From Agapanthus africanus (lineage: Eukaryota > Streptophyta > Magnoliopsida > Asparagales > Amaryllidaceae), in the NCBI GenBank assembly GCA_030015575.1, contig JASDDO010000006.1, forward strand, positions 321,456,361 through 321,520,360: a stretch of 64,000 bases of DNA, in the 5' to 3' direction. A program made the position numbers and the translations under genes. The notes beneath the pieces are model-generated. The model did not search any database. It was not told where the DNA came from and was given only the letters and a program-made list of their open reading frames with translations. This document shows positions 20,053 to 31,534 of this stretch, piece by piece (position 1 is the first letter of the stretch; each line of letters opens with the position of its first letter).

Positions 20053-23000
20053 TGTCACGCCCTGCTTCCCAGAGTACGCTAAGATGGGCACGTGACATAG
20101 CCAACCATGCTACCTGTGGATATGAATTATCCTTCCACAGTCACATTACGGCTGTAGAGATATTAAGAACAATAATAAAGTATCTAACACATGTCCATAA
20201 GCCAAAATAAAATGACTCAAGAATAAAAATAATGCGGAAGCAAAAGATCCAATACAAGAATAACCGGAATGTATGTCCCATAATGCGGGCTCACATCAGG
20301 AAAGAAAATACCGAAAATAAGGAGCTAACTACTAATGAGTCTTCACTGCTCAGCCTGCTGACTGAAGTACTCCTGCTCGGACTGCAGTAAAGGTACGGAA
20401 TCTGGGCCATGCAAAACCCAGACGTCAGCGCGTCATAACATCAAGCAATAATATATAAACAGGGTAGCAAGATATGCAAGTACGATCATAAATAGTAAAG
20501 CAGGTGTAACAGCAATGTAAATCAGGGCAGTGAAAGGTAGTGTGCAGTGAGTAATCTAAACTGGTCTATTGGATTAACTACTCTTAAGTCTTTGAAATCA
20601 ATTTGATGAATCATCGATGTAACTCAATAGTATCCCGTGCGTGCCCGGGATCACGGTCTATGACTCTCGGGCTGAATCCGAGACGTGCCGCAAGGCAGTA
20701 AAAGGGTAGTAGGTAATGAAGAGTGATGTCAGCAGCATCACCCCGGGGCTGGCCTAGCCCGTAAGACTGATCAGAAAAGGTAGAGAACTGTCGAGTTACA
20801 AGTCAGGTTTCATCATTGATTTCCCCATACCCCCAAGTTATATGTGTTCAAGTCAGGTATTAAGTAATCTAGAGCTAATGCCAACACAAGATCAGGCAGG
20901 TACAGGTTTGTCTGGATAGACAACAGGAACTGTCCGTAGGGATAACAGGTCAGGTTTGTTTGCATTAGACACCAGGTCAGGTAACAGGTAAAGCCATGGT
21001 ACAACGGTTAAGACAGGTAGTATATAGGTATCATGTTATGTCGAAAGGTGCACGGTACCATGTCGTGTCAAGTAGTGGTGTAACCAGTCATGTCAGGGTG
21101 CACAAGATGTCATGTGGGTGCTCATAATCAACTAACATAAGCATAGGTATACAAGACAAGCATGGGGTACTAGTGAAACAATAAAATGGAACACTGTAAT
21201 GTGAAATGCAATCAGATGCAGATTAAGGTATATAGATGCACAGTTATGGTTAGGCTTAAAGTTAAAGTTTCTAATACTAATTAAACTACAATATATCAAG
21301 TGTGGAACGTTAATATTCTAATATTATATATTCAAGTGATCTATGGATGCAATACTATGTATATTAAACGATATGGATGCAAACAGGTGTTTGAAGGGTT
21401 ATAAACTATTTAAAAGGGTACTATAGGTTATGTAAATAATTATTATATGATTTAAACACGGATGTGAGTACTACGTATAGTAAGACAAAATGCAACATGA
21501 TAGGGTTTAAGTTGTAAATCTAAAATGATATAACCGGACATCAAAATGTAAAATGGAAACTAATAGCCTTAGGTTTAATTTACAGGTTCAATCATGAAAT
21601 TAAATATATATAAAATCATATAATAGCATGTAGCAAGTTTTATTGCCTCGACGGATTGCGATACGGTAAACGGAACGTCTCACGTCGGCGAGAGAAGTCG
21701 CGACACGCGCACGGTACACGGAATAAGTCCAAACAACGCACAGGGGGATCACACGGGTCAGAGATGCTTGCTGGGTCGTCGTGATTGTCGCCGGCACGGT
21801 CGGATTCCGGCAAACCAAGAACAGTGAATAATCAAGAAGGAAATGCATAAAGCATGGAAAAGAAAAAGAAGAATGGAAGAGATCTTACCGTGGTTATGCG
21901 TTCTGGGATTTCAGGGGAGTCGGCAAGGGGCGACGACGACGAGGGTTGCCGGCGTGAGGGTTACCCGACGAGGCCAGGGTTTGGGTGTGCAGGATTTTCT
22001 TGAGCGCTCGGGTTTCTGTGCAGGGGTGTTCTAGTATAGGTGTTGGTGTATGGGGAGTTTGGAGAGAGGAGAAGAATGAGATGGCAATGGCGATGAGATA
22101 TGGTCGGCGGCGATGGGAAGTGCGAAGGTGATGGGTTCCGAGGTGCCTTGGGTATGCAGGTGAAGGGCTCGGGACTGAGAAAAAAGGAGAAGAAGATGGA
22201 GAGGAGGAGGTGAAGGCTCGGTTGAGGTGAGGAGGTGATGAGGTGAAGGAGTTAGGGTTAGGGTTTCGAGGAGGAGGCTGAGGGGTTGTGGGTTAAAGGA
22301 GCGCTCGGGTTTTAAACAAAAGGAGAAGACGAAGATATGAAGAAGGGAGGTGACGGGATTCAGGGGGGGTGACGGGAATCGAGAAGTGTACAGTATTCGC
22401 GAGATGAGCAAGAGAGAGCGCGAGAGGAGAGAGAAATAGGGGAGAGAGAGACTGTTTGCGCTGGGAGAGAGAAAGGAAGGAGGAAAGAAGAGAGAGGGAT
22501 TTTATGGGAATCGGCGCAAGGAATGAAGGCAATTCATTGGTTCGGGGGAGGAGAGAGAGAAGCTGGGTTAAGAGAAAGGGTTTTAAAAAAAATAAAATGA
22601 AAAGATTTTAGTTGTTAAAAATATTTTCGTTAGCAGTAGAAAAATATTAGGCTGTTTAAACGAATTTAAAGAGATTTAAAATAATTAGAATTTTGCGGGA
22701 TACAAAATATTTCAAAATTGCGCCCGGGTCGGGTCTAAAATTTTGGATTTGAAATACGAAAATTTGATACAAGTTCCAAAATTTAAAATGAAAGATTATG
22801 TCACGAAAAAGTATACCCCCAAGAACGGACGCACGTACGTGCGCGTAGTCATCCAAATACGTCCGTTTCCCTGAATGGGACGAAAACAAGATGCACGGAC
22901 GCTACCACAGGGTTAGGGGTATCATGCTGGCCATGTTATTTATTTTAAATTATTTTACGTGACTTAAATTGTTATATGCAAAATACGCGATGCTAGGTGA

Positions 23001-23214
23001 ATATTAAAATGCAGGATACATGAGATGCACGTTTCAATGCTACAAGCTAGGGTAAACTATAACTATGACTCAACATGTTCAAACAAGCGGGTCGGGTCGA
23101 ATGCAATGTAAAAATTAAACTACCATTCACATCCAAACATGATATATCAGTAAAGATATCACAGATAAGAAATACTGAAACAAAAATTGGTATAATCCGA
23201 ACTCGGTTGTTACA
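20053..23214 (-). mobile_element. Array LTR A (3' LTR of unit T1)
   Basis: 3,162 bp, minus-strand TGTAACAACCGAG...GGCGTGACA. It holds a CAGGT-rich zone (about 20800-21010), a purine-rich zone on the plus strand (about 22440-22560; pyrimidine-rich on the sense strand) and a consensus 5' splice donor G/GTAAGA at 21888. In the first 150 bases it differs from LTR B at about nine positions. Confidence 0.9.
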
Positions 23215-23284
23215 TTATACCCAACTACAAAAAGAATTTCGTCCTCGAATTCCAAGAACACAAAAAGAATAAACGACCAAAAAA
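23215..23284 (-). other. T1 end-of-pol to LTR spacer and polypurine region
   Basis: On the minus strand the sequence after the pol stop reads ...GAGGACGAAATTC..., then TGGGTATAA directly before the LTR. This is the usual end of chromovirus internal regions. The purine tract is weaker than in G3 (GGAGGGTAGAA). Confidence 0.6.
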
Positions 23285-24667
23285 CTACGAGAAAAGATGG
23301 GGAAACTTCTGCAGGATTTCATCTTCTCGTTCCCAAGTTGACTCTCCATGTGAGCGATTACCTCAAGAAACAAGTGCAAGAGGGATAAGTTTGTTCTTAA
23401 GGACCTTTTCCCTTCGATCCACAATCGCAATCGGTCGCTCCTCAAAAGTCAAGTTTTCTCATACAGTCAGCTCCGAATGATCCAACACATGTGTTTCGTC
23501 TCGAACATATTTACGGAGTTCAGATACGTGAAACACGTTATGAACATTCGCCAAGGATTGTGGCAACGCTAATCGATACGCTACCTCACCAACACGCTCC
23601 AAAATCTTAAAAGGTCCGACGAATCGAGGACTGAGCTTTCCTCGACTTCCGAAATGAATCACCCCTCTAGTCGGTGATATCTTCAAGAATACCAAATCAC
23701 CTACGACGAACTCTAGAGGTCTTCTCGACGTATCTGCCTAACTCTTCTATCGGTCTTGTGCTGCTATCATATGATTCTGGACAGCGTTAACTTTCTCAAC
23801 TGTCTGCACAACCAAATCTGGTTCCAACAATATTCGTTCACCGACATCGTCCCAACAAACAGGTGAACGACCCTTGTGACCATATAAAGCTTCAAATGGA
23901 GCCATCTGTATAGTCGCCTGGAAACTGTTGTTGTAAGAAAACTCCACCAATGTAGATGATCCTCACATGAACCCTTGAAGTCCAACATACAAGCTCTCAA
24001 CATATTTTCAAGAGTTTGGATCGTTCTCTTCGACTGGCCATCTGTTTGAGAATGATAAGCTGTGCTAAACTTCAACCGAGTCCCCAAACCTTCCTGTAAA
24101 CTCTTACAAAAGTGTGATAAGAAACGAGTGTCACGGTTGGACACGATGCTCACTGGTACACTATGCAATCTTACAATCTCTTGCATGTACCATTCTGCCA
24201 AAGTTTCTGTTGATTGACCAACTCGAAAAGGTATGAAATGAGCCGCCTTGGTCAAACGATCGATAATCACCCAAACTGCATTGTTGCCTTTTGGACTCCG
24301 CGGTAGAGCCGTCACGAAATCCATGGTTATATGTTCCCACTTCCACTGAGGAATCGGAAGTGGTTGCAATAAACCAGCAACTCTTTGATGTTCAGCCTTA
24401 ACTTGCTGACACACCAAGCACTTTGCTACAAAGCGAGCAATCTCCCCTTTTCATGCCTCCCCACCAGAAATGCTGTCGTAGATCACGGTACATCTTCGTG
24501 CCTCCTAGATGTACGGAATACGCGGAACTGTGTGCCTCCTTCATAACTTCTTCGCGAATATCTCCTTTTGGCACACGTAAACGGCTACCCCAACGCAACA
24601 AACCATCTTCATGAATCAACAAGTCCGTTCGAAGTCCAGCTTCAACCCGTTCTTGAAACTTCTGCAA
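23285..24667 (-). pseudogene. T1 integrase with chromodomain-like tail
   Basis: Integrase inserts element DNA, and the chromodomain-like tail of chromoviruses directs it to heterochromatin. Reading on the minus strand: zinc-binding HHCC region (YSVHLGGTKMYRDLRQHF ... CLVCQQVKAEH) with a one-base frameshift between the His and Cys halves near 24450. The core has D in MDFVTALP; the second Asp is changed (SNRD instead of SDRD, near 24133) and the Glu is changed (DGQSKRT instead of DGQSERT, near 24032). The tail has FLKISPTRGVIHFG, LSPRFVGPF and the end STWEREDE-like region (about 23285-23350). Two catalytic residues are lost, so it is certainly inactive. Confidence 0.85.
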
Positions 24668-24668
24668 T

Positions 24669-26370
24669 CTAGGGTCCTGTAACTGCGCTGCTTAAATATT
24701 CTCGGTCAACGACGACTGTACTTGCAGCTGCATCGACTGTCCCGAAGAATGCGGTATCACAACTTCCAATCGGATCTCCGAAGTCTTCAATAAGTTCCTT
24801 CTGTGCAGTCAACACCTGAATTGCTGGCAACAAACTAAGCGCATTCGGCACAACATTAACTTTCCCCGGATAGTATTCAAGATCAAGATCGTAGTCAGCC
24901 ATCAGCTCCAACCATCTACGCTGCCTCTTATTAAGCTCCTTCTGTGTGAACACATACTCCCGGCTTTTGTGATCGGTGAATACTTCGACCCTTTCGCCTA
25001 ATAAGTAGTGTCTCCAAATCTTCAAAGCTAACATCACAGCTGCTAGCTCCAAGTCAGGAGTTGGGTAATTCTTCTCATGGGTCTTCAACTGTCTCGATGC
25101 GTAAGCTATAACCTTCCTATGCTGCATCAAAACACATCCCAATCCTTTCCCATATGCGTCGATGTGAATCACTAATCCTCCGGAATTGTTTGGCACGGTC
25201 AGAATAGGAGCGGTTATCAACCTCTGCTTCAACGTCTCAAAAGTTGACGTACACCTATCCGTCCATACAAACGGTACTTCCTTACGCGTGAGCTTGGTTA
25301 AAGGCTCAGCCAAACGGGCAAAATTCTCCACGAACCTTCTGTAATACTCGGCAAGTCCAAGAAAACTTTTGATCTCTGCTATGTTCTTCGGAATCAGCCA
25401 ATCTTGAACTGCTGCAATTCTCTAAGGATCAACGGCGATTCCATCTCCGGATACAACATTCCCTAAAACATCACTTCTTCAAGCCAAAACTCGTACTTGC
25501 TCATCTTTGCATACAATCTTTCTTGCCTCAATGTCTGCAGTGCAATCTTCAAGTGTTCTACATGCTCTTCCTTGCTCCTTGAGTAGACCAGAATATCATC
25601 GATGAACACCACTATAAACTGGTCTAAGAACGGGGAAAAGATTCGGTTCATCCGGTCCATAAATATTGCCGGTGCATTCATTACTCCGAAAGGCATCACT
25701 AAATACTCGTAATGTCCATATCAAGTTCGGAATGCAGTCTTGCAAATATCCTCTGACTTTACTCGGACCTGATGATATCCGGATCGCAAATCCAGCTTCG
25801 AGAATACCCTCGCTCCACTAAGCTGCTCGAACAATTCGCCAATGCTAGGGATCGGGTACTTGTTCTTAATAGTTACCCGGTTTAATTCTTGATAATCGAT
25901 GCACATCCTCCTTGTGCCATCTTTCTTCTTGACTAGAAGAACTGGAGCTCCCCAAGGTGAGCTACTGCTGCGAATCCAACCCTTCTCAAGTAATTTAGCA
26001 ACCTGCTTCTTGACTTCTTCCGACTCCACTGGTGCCATTGGATAATACACCTTTGAGATTGGCGCTGCACCAGGAACAAGATCAATCACGAACTCCATAT
26101 CTCGTTTTACAGTAAATCTGAGATGTCCTCGAACACGTCCATAAACTCTCGAAATATAGCCGGCGCTTCTTCCTTATCCACTTCCATCGACGAAAGAACA
26201 TTATTTGTCGGCCCGGCCCTAAACTCGACTGGCCCGACAGAACCGCTTCCTCCAGCAAAACAAACTCTGGATGTCAGGGAATCTGGAAAATCACTTCTTT
26301 TGTCCTACAATTAATGTGAGCGTAGACAGTGCCGAGAAAATCCATTCCCAAGACAACAACAAACAAAGGG
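24669..26370 (-). pseudogene. T1 protease remnant, reverse transcriptase and RNase H
   Basis: Minus-strand order: last protease residues (VVLGMDFLGT, about 26320-26350), linker, RT ([13 protein letters not shown] near 25915-25955; [14 protein letters not shown] near 25750-25800; active site [10 protein letters not shown] near 25580-25610) and RNase H ([20 protein letters not shown], about 24920-24980). A stop interrupts RT near 25721, a one-base deletion shifts the frame near 25460, TAG follows near 25425, and a frameshift lies near 24690. The frameshift at 25460 and the TAG after it are also present in T2. The protease catalytic Asp region and gag are absent. Confidence 0.87.
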
Positions 26371-26889
26371 ATGCACCAGAATTGAATAATTCTAATGCGG
26401 GAAAGACATGAATAAGTAGGATGCTTGAAACGATTTCACCTGAAGCCAAACACTGAAGAAGATAAGCACGGTAAACAGGATTCAAGCTTATGATAAAACA
26501 TGATCTGGAAAGCAAGAGAAACAAGGCAATTATAACGACCATGGAACAAGGAAGTGAATCAAGACCAGGACTCCAAGTTACTTAAATAGAGTACCACATT
26601 GTAACCATGCTGCAGTTCATGGGTACAATTACATAACTCCACTCAAGTCGCCCAAATCCTAGTATCAGAATCAAGAAACAGGGAGAAACAATAGTGAACC
26701 AAAAAGGTTTCAAGCCGAGATGCAAAGTTGTTTGCATATCGTCAAGACGAAGGATAAAAGAAAGATATGATTCAAGAATCACGATAACAAGGTGGCAGGA
26801 CATGTTACTAATCACGAGTATTCCGATTCGTGTATTGGGTCCAATACCCAACTACAAAAAGAATCAAATTCGATTAACCTATATCCTAT
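26371..26889 (-). other. T1 leader, gag deleted
   Basis: About 520 bases between primer site and protease remnant, where a chromovirus normally has a leader, gag and most of protease (about 1.5-2 kb). No gag zinc knuckle or capsid motif is readable. The same short arrangement occurs in T2 (33237-33755). Confidence 0.65.
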
Positions 26890-26902
26890 GGTTCTGATAC
26901 CA
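26890..26902 (-). promoter_or_regulatory. Primer binding site of T1 (tRNA-iMet type, one mismatch)
   Basis: On the minus strand TGGTATCAGAACC, one change from TGGTATCAGAGCC. It lies nine bases from the LTR edge, unusually far, with TGGTTCTTT between. Confidence 0.75.
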
Positions 26903-26911
26903 AAAGAACCA

Positions 26912-29900
26912 TGTCACACCCCGTTTCCCAGAGTACGCTAAGATGGGCACGTGACATAGCCAACCATGCTACCTGTGGATAGGAATTATCCTTCCACAGT
27001 CACATTATGGCTGTAGAAATATCAAGAACAATAATAAATTATCTAACACATGTTCATAAGCCAAAATAAAATGAGTCAAGAATAAAAATAATGCGGAAGC
27101 AAAAGATCCAATACAAGAATAACCGGAATGTATGTCCCATAATGCGGGCTCACATCAGGAAAGAAAATACTGAAAATAAGGAACTAATTACTAACGAGTC
27201 CTCACTGCTCAGCCTGCTGACTGAAGTACTCCTGCTCGGACTGCAGCAAAGGTACGGAATCTGGGCCATGCAAAACCCAGACGTCAACGTGTCATAACAT
27301 CAAGCAATAATATATAAACAGTAAGATATGCAAGTATGATCATAAATAGTAAAGCAGGTGTAACAGCGATGTAAATCAGTGCAATGGAAGGTAGTGTGCA
27401 GTGAGAAATCTAAACTGGTCTATTGGATTAACTACTCTCAAGTCTTTGAAATCAATTTGATGATCATCGATGTAACTTAATAGTATCCCGTGCGTGCCCG
27501 GGATCACGGTCTATGACTCTCGGGCTGAATCCGAGACGTGCCGCAAGGCAGTAAAAGGGTAGTAGGTAATGACTAGTGATGTCAGCAGCATCACCCCGGG
27601 GCTGGCCTAGCCTATAAGACTGATCAGAAAAGGTTGAGAACTGTCGAGTTACAAGTCAGGTTTCATCATTGATTTCCCCATACCCCCAAGTTATATGTGT
27701 TCAAGTCAGGTATTAAGTAATTTAGAGCTAATGCCAACACAAGATCAGGCAGGTACAGGTTTGTCTGGATAGACAACAGGAATTGTCCGTAGGGACAACA
27801 TGTCAGGTTTGTTGGCATTAGACACCTGGTCAGATAACAGGTAAAGCCATGGTACAACAGGTCAAGCCAGGTAGTATATAGGTATCATGTCATGTCGAGA
27901 GGTGCATGGTACCATGTCGTGTCAAGTAGTAGGTGTAACCAGTCATGTCAGGGTGCACAAGATGTCATGTGGGTGCTCATAATCAACTAACATAAGCATA
28001 GGTATACAAGACAAGCATGGGGTTCTAGTGAAACAATAAAATGGAACACTATAATGTGAAATGCAATCAGATGCAGATTAAGGTATATAGATGAACAGTT
28101 ATGGTTAGGGTTAAAGTTAAAGTTCCAATACTAATTAAACTACAATATATCAAGTGTGGAACGTTAATATTGTAATATTATATATTCGAGTGATCTATGG
28201 ATGCAATACTATGTATATTAAACGATATGGATGCAAACAGGTGTTTGAACGGTTATAAACTATTTAAAAGGGAACTATGGGTTATGTAAATAATTATTAT
28301 GTGATTTAAACACGGATGTGAGTACTACGTATAGTAAGACAAAATGCAACATGATAGGGTTCAAGTTGTAAATCTAAAATGATATAACCGGACATCAAAA
28401 TGTAAAATGGAAACTAATAGCCCTAGGTTTAATTTACATGTTTAATCATGAAATTAAATATATATAAAATCATATAATAGAATGTAGCAAGTTTTACTTG
28501 CCTCGACGGATCGCGATACGGAAAACGGAACGTCTCACGTCGGCGAGAGAAGTCGCGACGCGCGCACGATACACGGAATAAGTCCAAACAACGTACAGGG
28601 GGATCACACGGGTCAGAGATGCTTGCTGGGTCGTCGTGATCGTCGCCTGCACGGTCGGATTCCGGCAAACCAAGAACAGTGAATAATCAAGAAGGAAATG
28701 CATAAAGCATGGAAAAGAAAAAGAAGAATGGAAGAGATCTTACCGTGGTTATGCGTTCTGGGATTTCAGGGGAGTCGGCAAGGGGCGACGACGACGAGGG
28801 TTGCCGGCGTAAGGGTTTCCCTGCGAGGCTAGGGTTTGGGTGTGCAGGATTTTCTTGAGCGCTCGGATTTCTGTGCAGGGGTGTTCTGGTATAGGTGTTG
28901 GTGTAGGGGATTTTGGAGAGAGGAGAAGATTGAGATGGCAATGGAGATGAGATATGGTCGGCGGCGATGGGAAGTGCGATGGTGATGGGTTCCGAGGTGC
29001 CTTGGGTGTGCAGGTGAAGGGCTCGGGACTGAGAAAGAAAGAGAAGAAGATGGCGAGGAGGAAGTGAAGGCTCGGTTGAGGTGAGGAGGTGGTGAGGTGA
29101 AGGAGTTAGGGTTAGGGTTTCAAGGAGGAGGCTGAGGGGTTGTGGGTTAAAGGAGCACTCGGGTTTTAAAAAAAAAGGAGAAGATGAAGATATGAAGAAG
29201 GGAGGTGACGGGATTCACGGGGGCGGGGGGGGGGGGTGATGGGAATCGAGAAGTATACAGTACTCGCGAGATGAGCGAAAGAGAGCGCAAGAGGAGAGAG
29301 AAAGAGGAGAGAGAGAGACTGTATGCGCTGGGAGAGAGAAAGGAAGGAGGAAAGAAGAGAGAGGGATTTTATGGGGCCCAGCGCAAGGAATGAAGGCAAT
29401 TCATTGGTTCGGGGGAGGAGAAAGAGAAGCTGGGTTAAGAGAAAGGGTTTTAAAAAAAATAAAATGAAAAGATTTTAGTTGTTAAAAATATTTTCGTTAG
29501 CAGTAGAAAAGTCTTAGGCTGTTTAAACGAATTTAAAGAGATTTAAAATAATTAGAATCGGAATACAAAATATTTCAGAATTGCGCCCGGGTTGGGTCTA
29601 AAATTTTGGATTTGAAATACGAAAATTTGATGTAAGTTCCAAAATTTAAAATGAAAGATTATGTCACGAAAAAGTATAACCCCATGAACGGACGCACGTA
29701 CGTGCGCGTAGTCATCCAAACACGTCCGTTTCGCTGAACGGGACGAAAACAAGATGCACGGACGCTACCACAGGGTTAGGGGTATCATGCAGGCCATATT
29801 ATGTATTTTTAAATTATTTTACGTGACTTAAATTGTTATATGCAAAATACACGATGCTAGGTGAATGTTAAAATGAAGGATACATGAGATGCACGTTTCA

Positions 29901-30078
29901 ATGCAACAAGCCAGGGTAAACTATAACTATGACTCAACAGGTTCAAACAAGCGGGTCGGGTCGAATGCAATGTAAAAATTAAACTACCATTCACATCCAA
30001 ACATGATATATCAGTAAAGATATCACAGATAAGAAATACTGAAACAAAAATTGGTATAATCTGAACTCGGTTGTTACA
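26912..30078 (-). mobile_element. Array LTR B (shared middle LTR)
   Basis: 3,167 bp. It acts as 5' LTR of T1 (primer site at 26890) and 3' LTR of T2 (end of pol at 30079 onward), with no target duplication at either edge. A long G tract lies near 29218-29238 and a splice-donor-like G/GTAAGA at 28743 on the minus strand. Confidence 0.9.
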
Positions 30079-30149
30079 TTATACCCAACTATAAAAAGAA
30101 TTTCGTCCTCGAAATTCTAAGAACACAAAAATGATAAACGACCAACAAA
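30079..30149 (-). other. T2 end-of-pol to LTR spacer and polypurine region
   Basis: Equivalent of 23215-23284, with the same TGGGTATAA before the LTR. Confidence 0.6.
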
Positions 30150-31533
30150 CTATAAGAAAAGATGGGGAAACTTCTGTCGGATTTCATCTTCTCGTCCCCA
30201 AGTTGACTCTCCATGTGAGCGATTACCCTAAGAAACAAGTACAAGAGGGATAACTTTGTTCTTAAGGACCTTTTCCCTTCGATCCACAATCGCAATCGGT
30301 CGCTCCTCAAAAGTCAAGTCTTCTCGTACAGTCAGCTCCGAATGATCCAACACATGTGTTTCGTCTCGAACATATTTACGGAGTTGAGATATGTGAAACA
30401 TGTCATGAACATTCGCCAAGGATTGCGGCAACGCTAATCGATACGCTACCTCACCAACACGCTCCAAAATCTCAAAAGGTCCGACGAATCGAGGACTGAG
30501 CTTTTCTCGACTTCCGAAACGAATCACCCCTCTAGTCGGTGATATCTTCAAGAATACTAAATCACCCACGGCGAACTCTAGAGGTCTTCTCGACGTATCT
30601 GCCTAACTCTTCTGTCGGTCTTGTGCTGCTTTCATATGATTCCGGATAGCGTTAACTTTCTCAACTGTCTGCACAACCAAATTTGGTACCCAACAATATT
30701 CGTTCACCGACATCGTCCCAACAAACAGGTGAACGACACTTGCGATCATATAAAGCTTCAAATGGAGCCATCTGTATAGTCGCCTGAAAACCGTTGTTGT
30801 AAGAAAAATCCACCAATGTAGATGATCCTCCCATGAACCCTTGAAGTCCAACATGAAAGCTCTCAACATATCTTCAAGAGTTTGGATTGTTCTCTCCTAC
30901 TGGCCATCTGTTTGAGGATGATAAGCTGTGCTAAACTTCAACCGAGTCCCCAAACCTTCCTGTAAGCTCTTCCAAAGGTGCGATAAGAAACGAGTGTCAC
31001 GGTCGGACACGATGCTCACTGGTACACCATGCAATCTTACAATCTCTTGCATGTACCGTTCTGCCAAAGTTTCTGTTGATTGACCAACTCGAAAAGGTAT
31101 GAAATGAGCTGTCTTGGTCAAACGATCGACAATCACCCAAACTGCATTGTTGCCTTTTGGACTCCGCGGTAGAGCCGTCACGAAATCCATGGTTATATGT
31201 TTCCACTTCCACTGAGGAATCGGAAGTGGTTGCAATAAACCAGCAACCCTTTGATGTTCAGCCTTAACTTGCTGACACACCAAGCACTTTGCTACAAAGC
31301 GAGCAATCTCCCCTTTTCATGCCTCCCCACCAGAAATGGTGTCGTAGATCACGGTACATCTTCGTGCCTCCTAGATGTACGGAATACGCGGAACTGTGTG
31401 CCTCCTCCATAACTTCTTCGCGAATATCTCCTTTTGGCACACGTAAACGGCTACCACAACTTAACGAACAATCTTCATAAATCAACAAGTCCGTTCGAAG
31501 TCCAGCTTCAACCCGTTCTCGAAACTTCTGCAA
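30150..31533 (-). pseudogene. T2 integrase with chromodomain-like tail
   Basis: Same layout as T1. The core Asp residues are kept (MDFVTALP, SDRDTRFLS), but a stop replaces the Ser just before the catalytic Glu (DGQ-stop-ERT, near 30897). The zinc-domain frameshift of T1 is shared. The C-terminal part 30228-30569 is open: VFLKISPTRGVIRFG, LSPRFVGPFEILERVGEVAY, then VIPLVLVSWGN and ESTWGREDEIRQKFPHLF, a chromodomain-like end. T1 and T2 thus share old lesions and carry different recent ones. Confidence 0.85.
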
Positions 31534-31534
31534 T

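Noticed and set aside
20813..21004. 63-residue minus-strand ORF conserved in all three array LTRs
   Set aside because: Conservation is explained by LTR copying. The differences between copies are mostly amino-acid changing, so there is no sign of selection on a protein.
22250..22266. Telomere-like TTAGGGTTAGGG in the array LTRs
   Set aside because: Only about two units, not the plant TTTAGGG form in tandem, and identical in each LTR copy, so it is part of the LTR and not an interstitial telomere.
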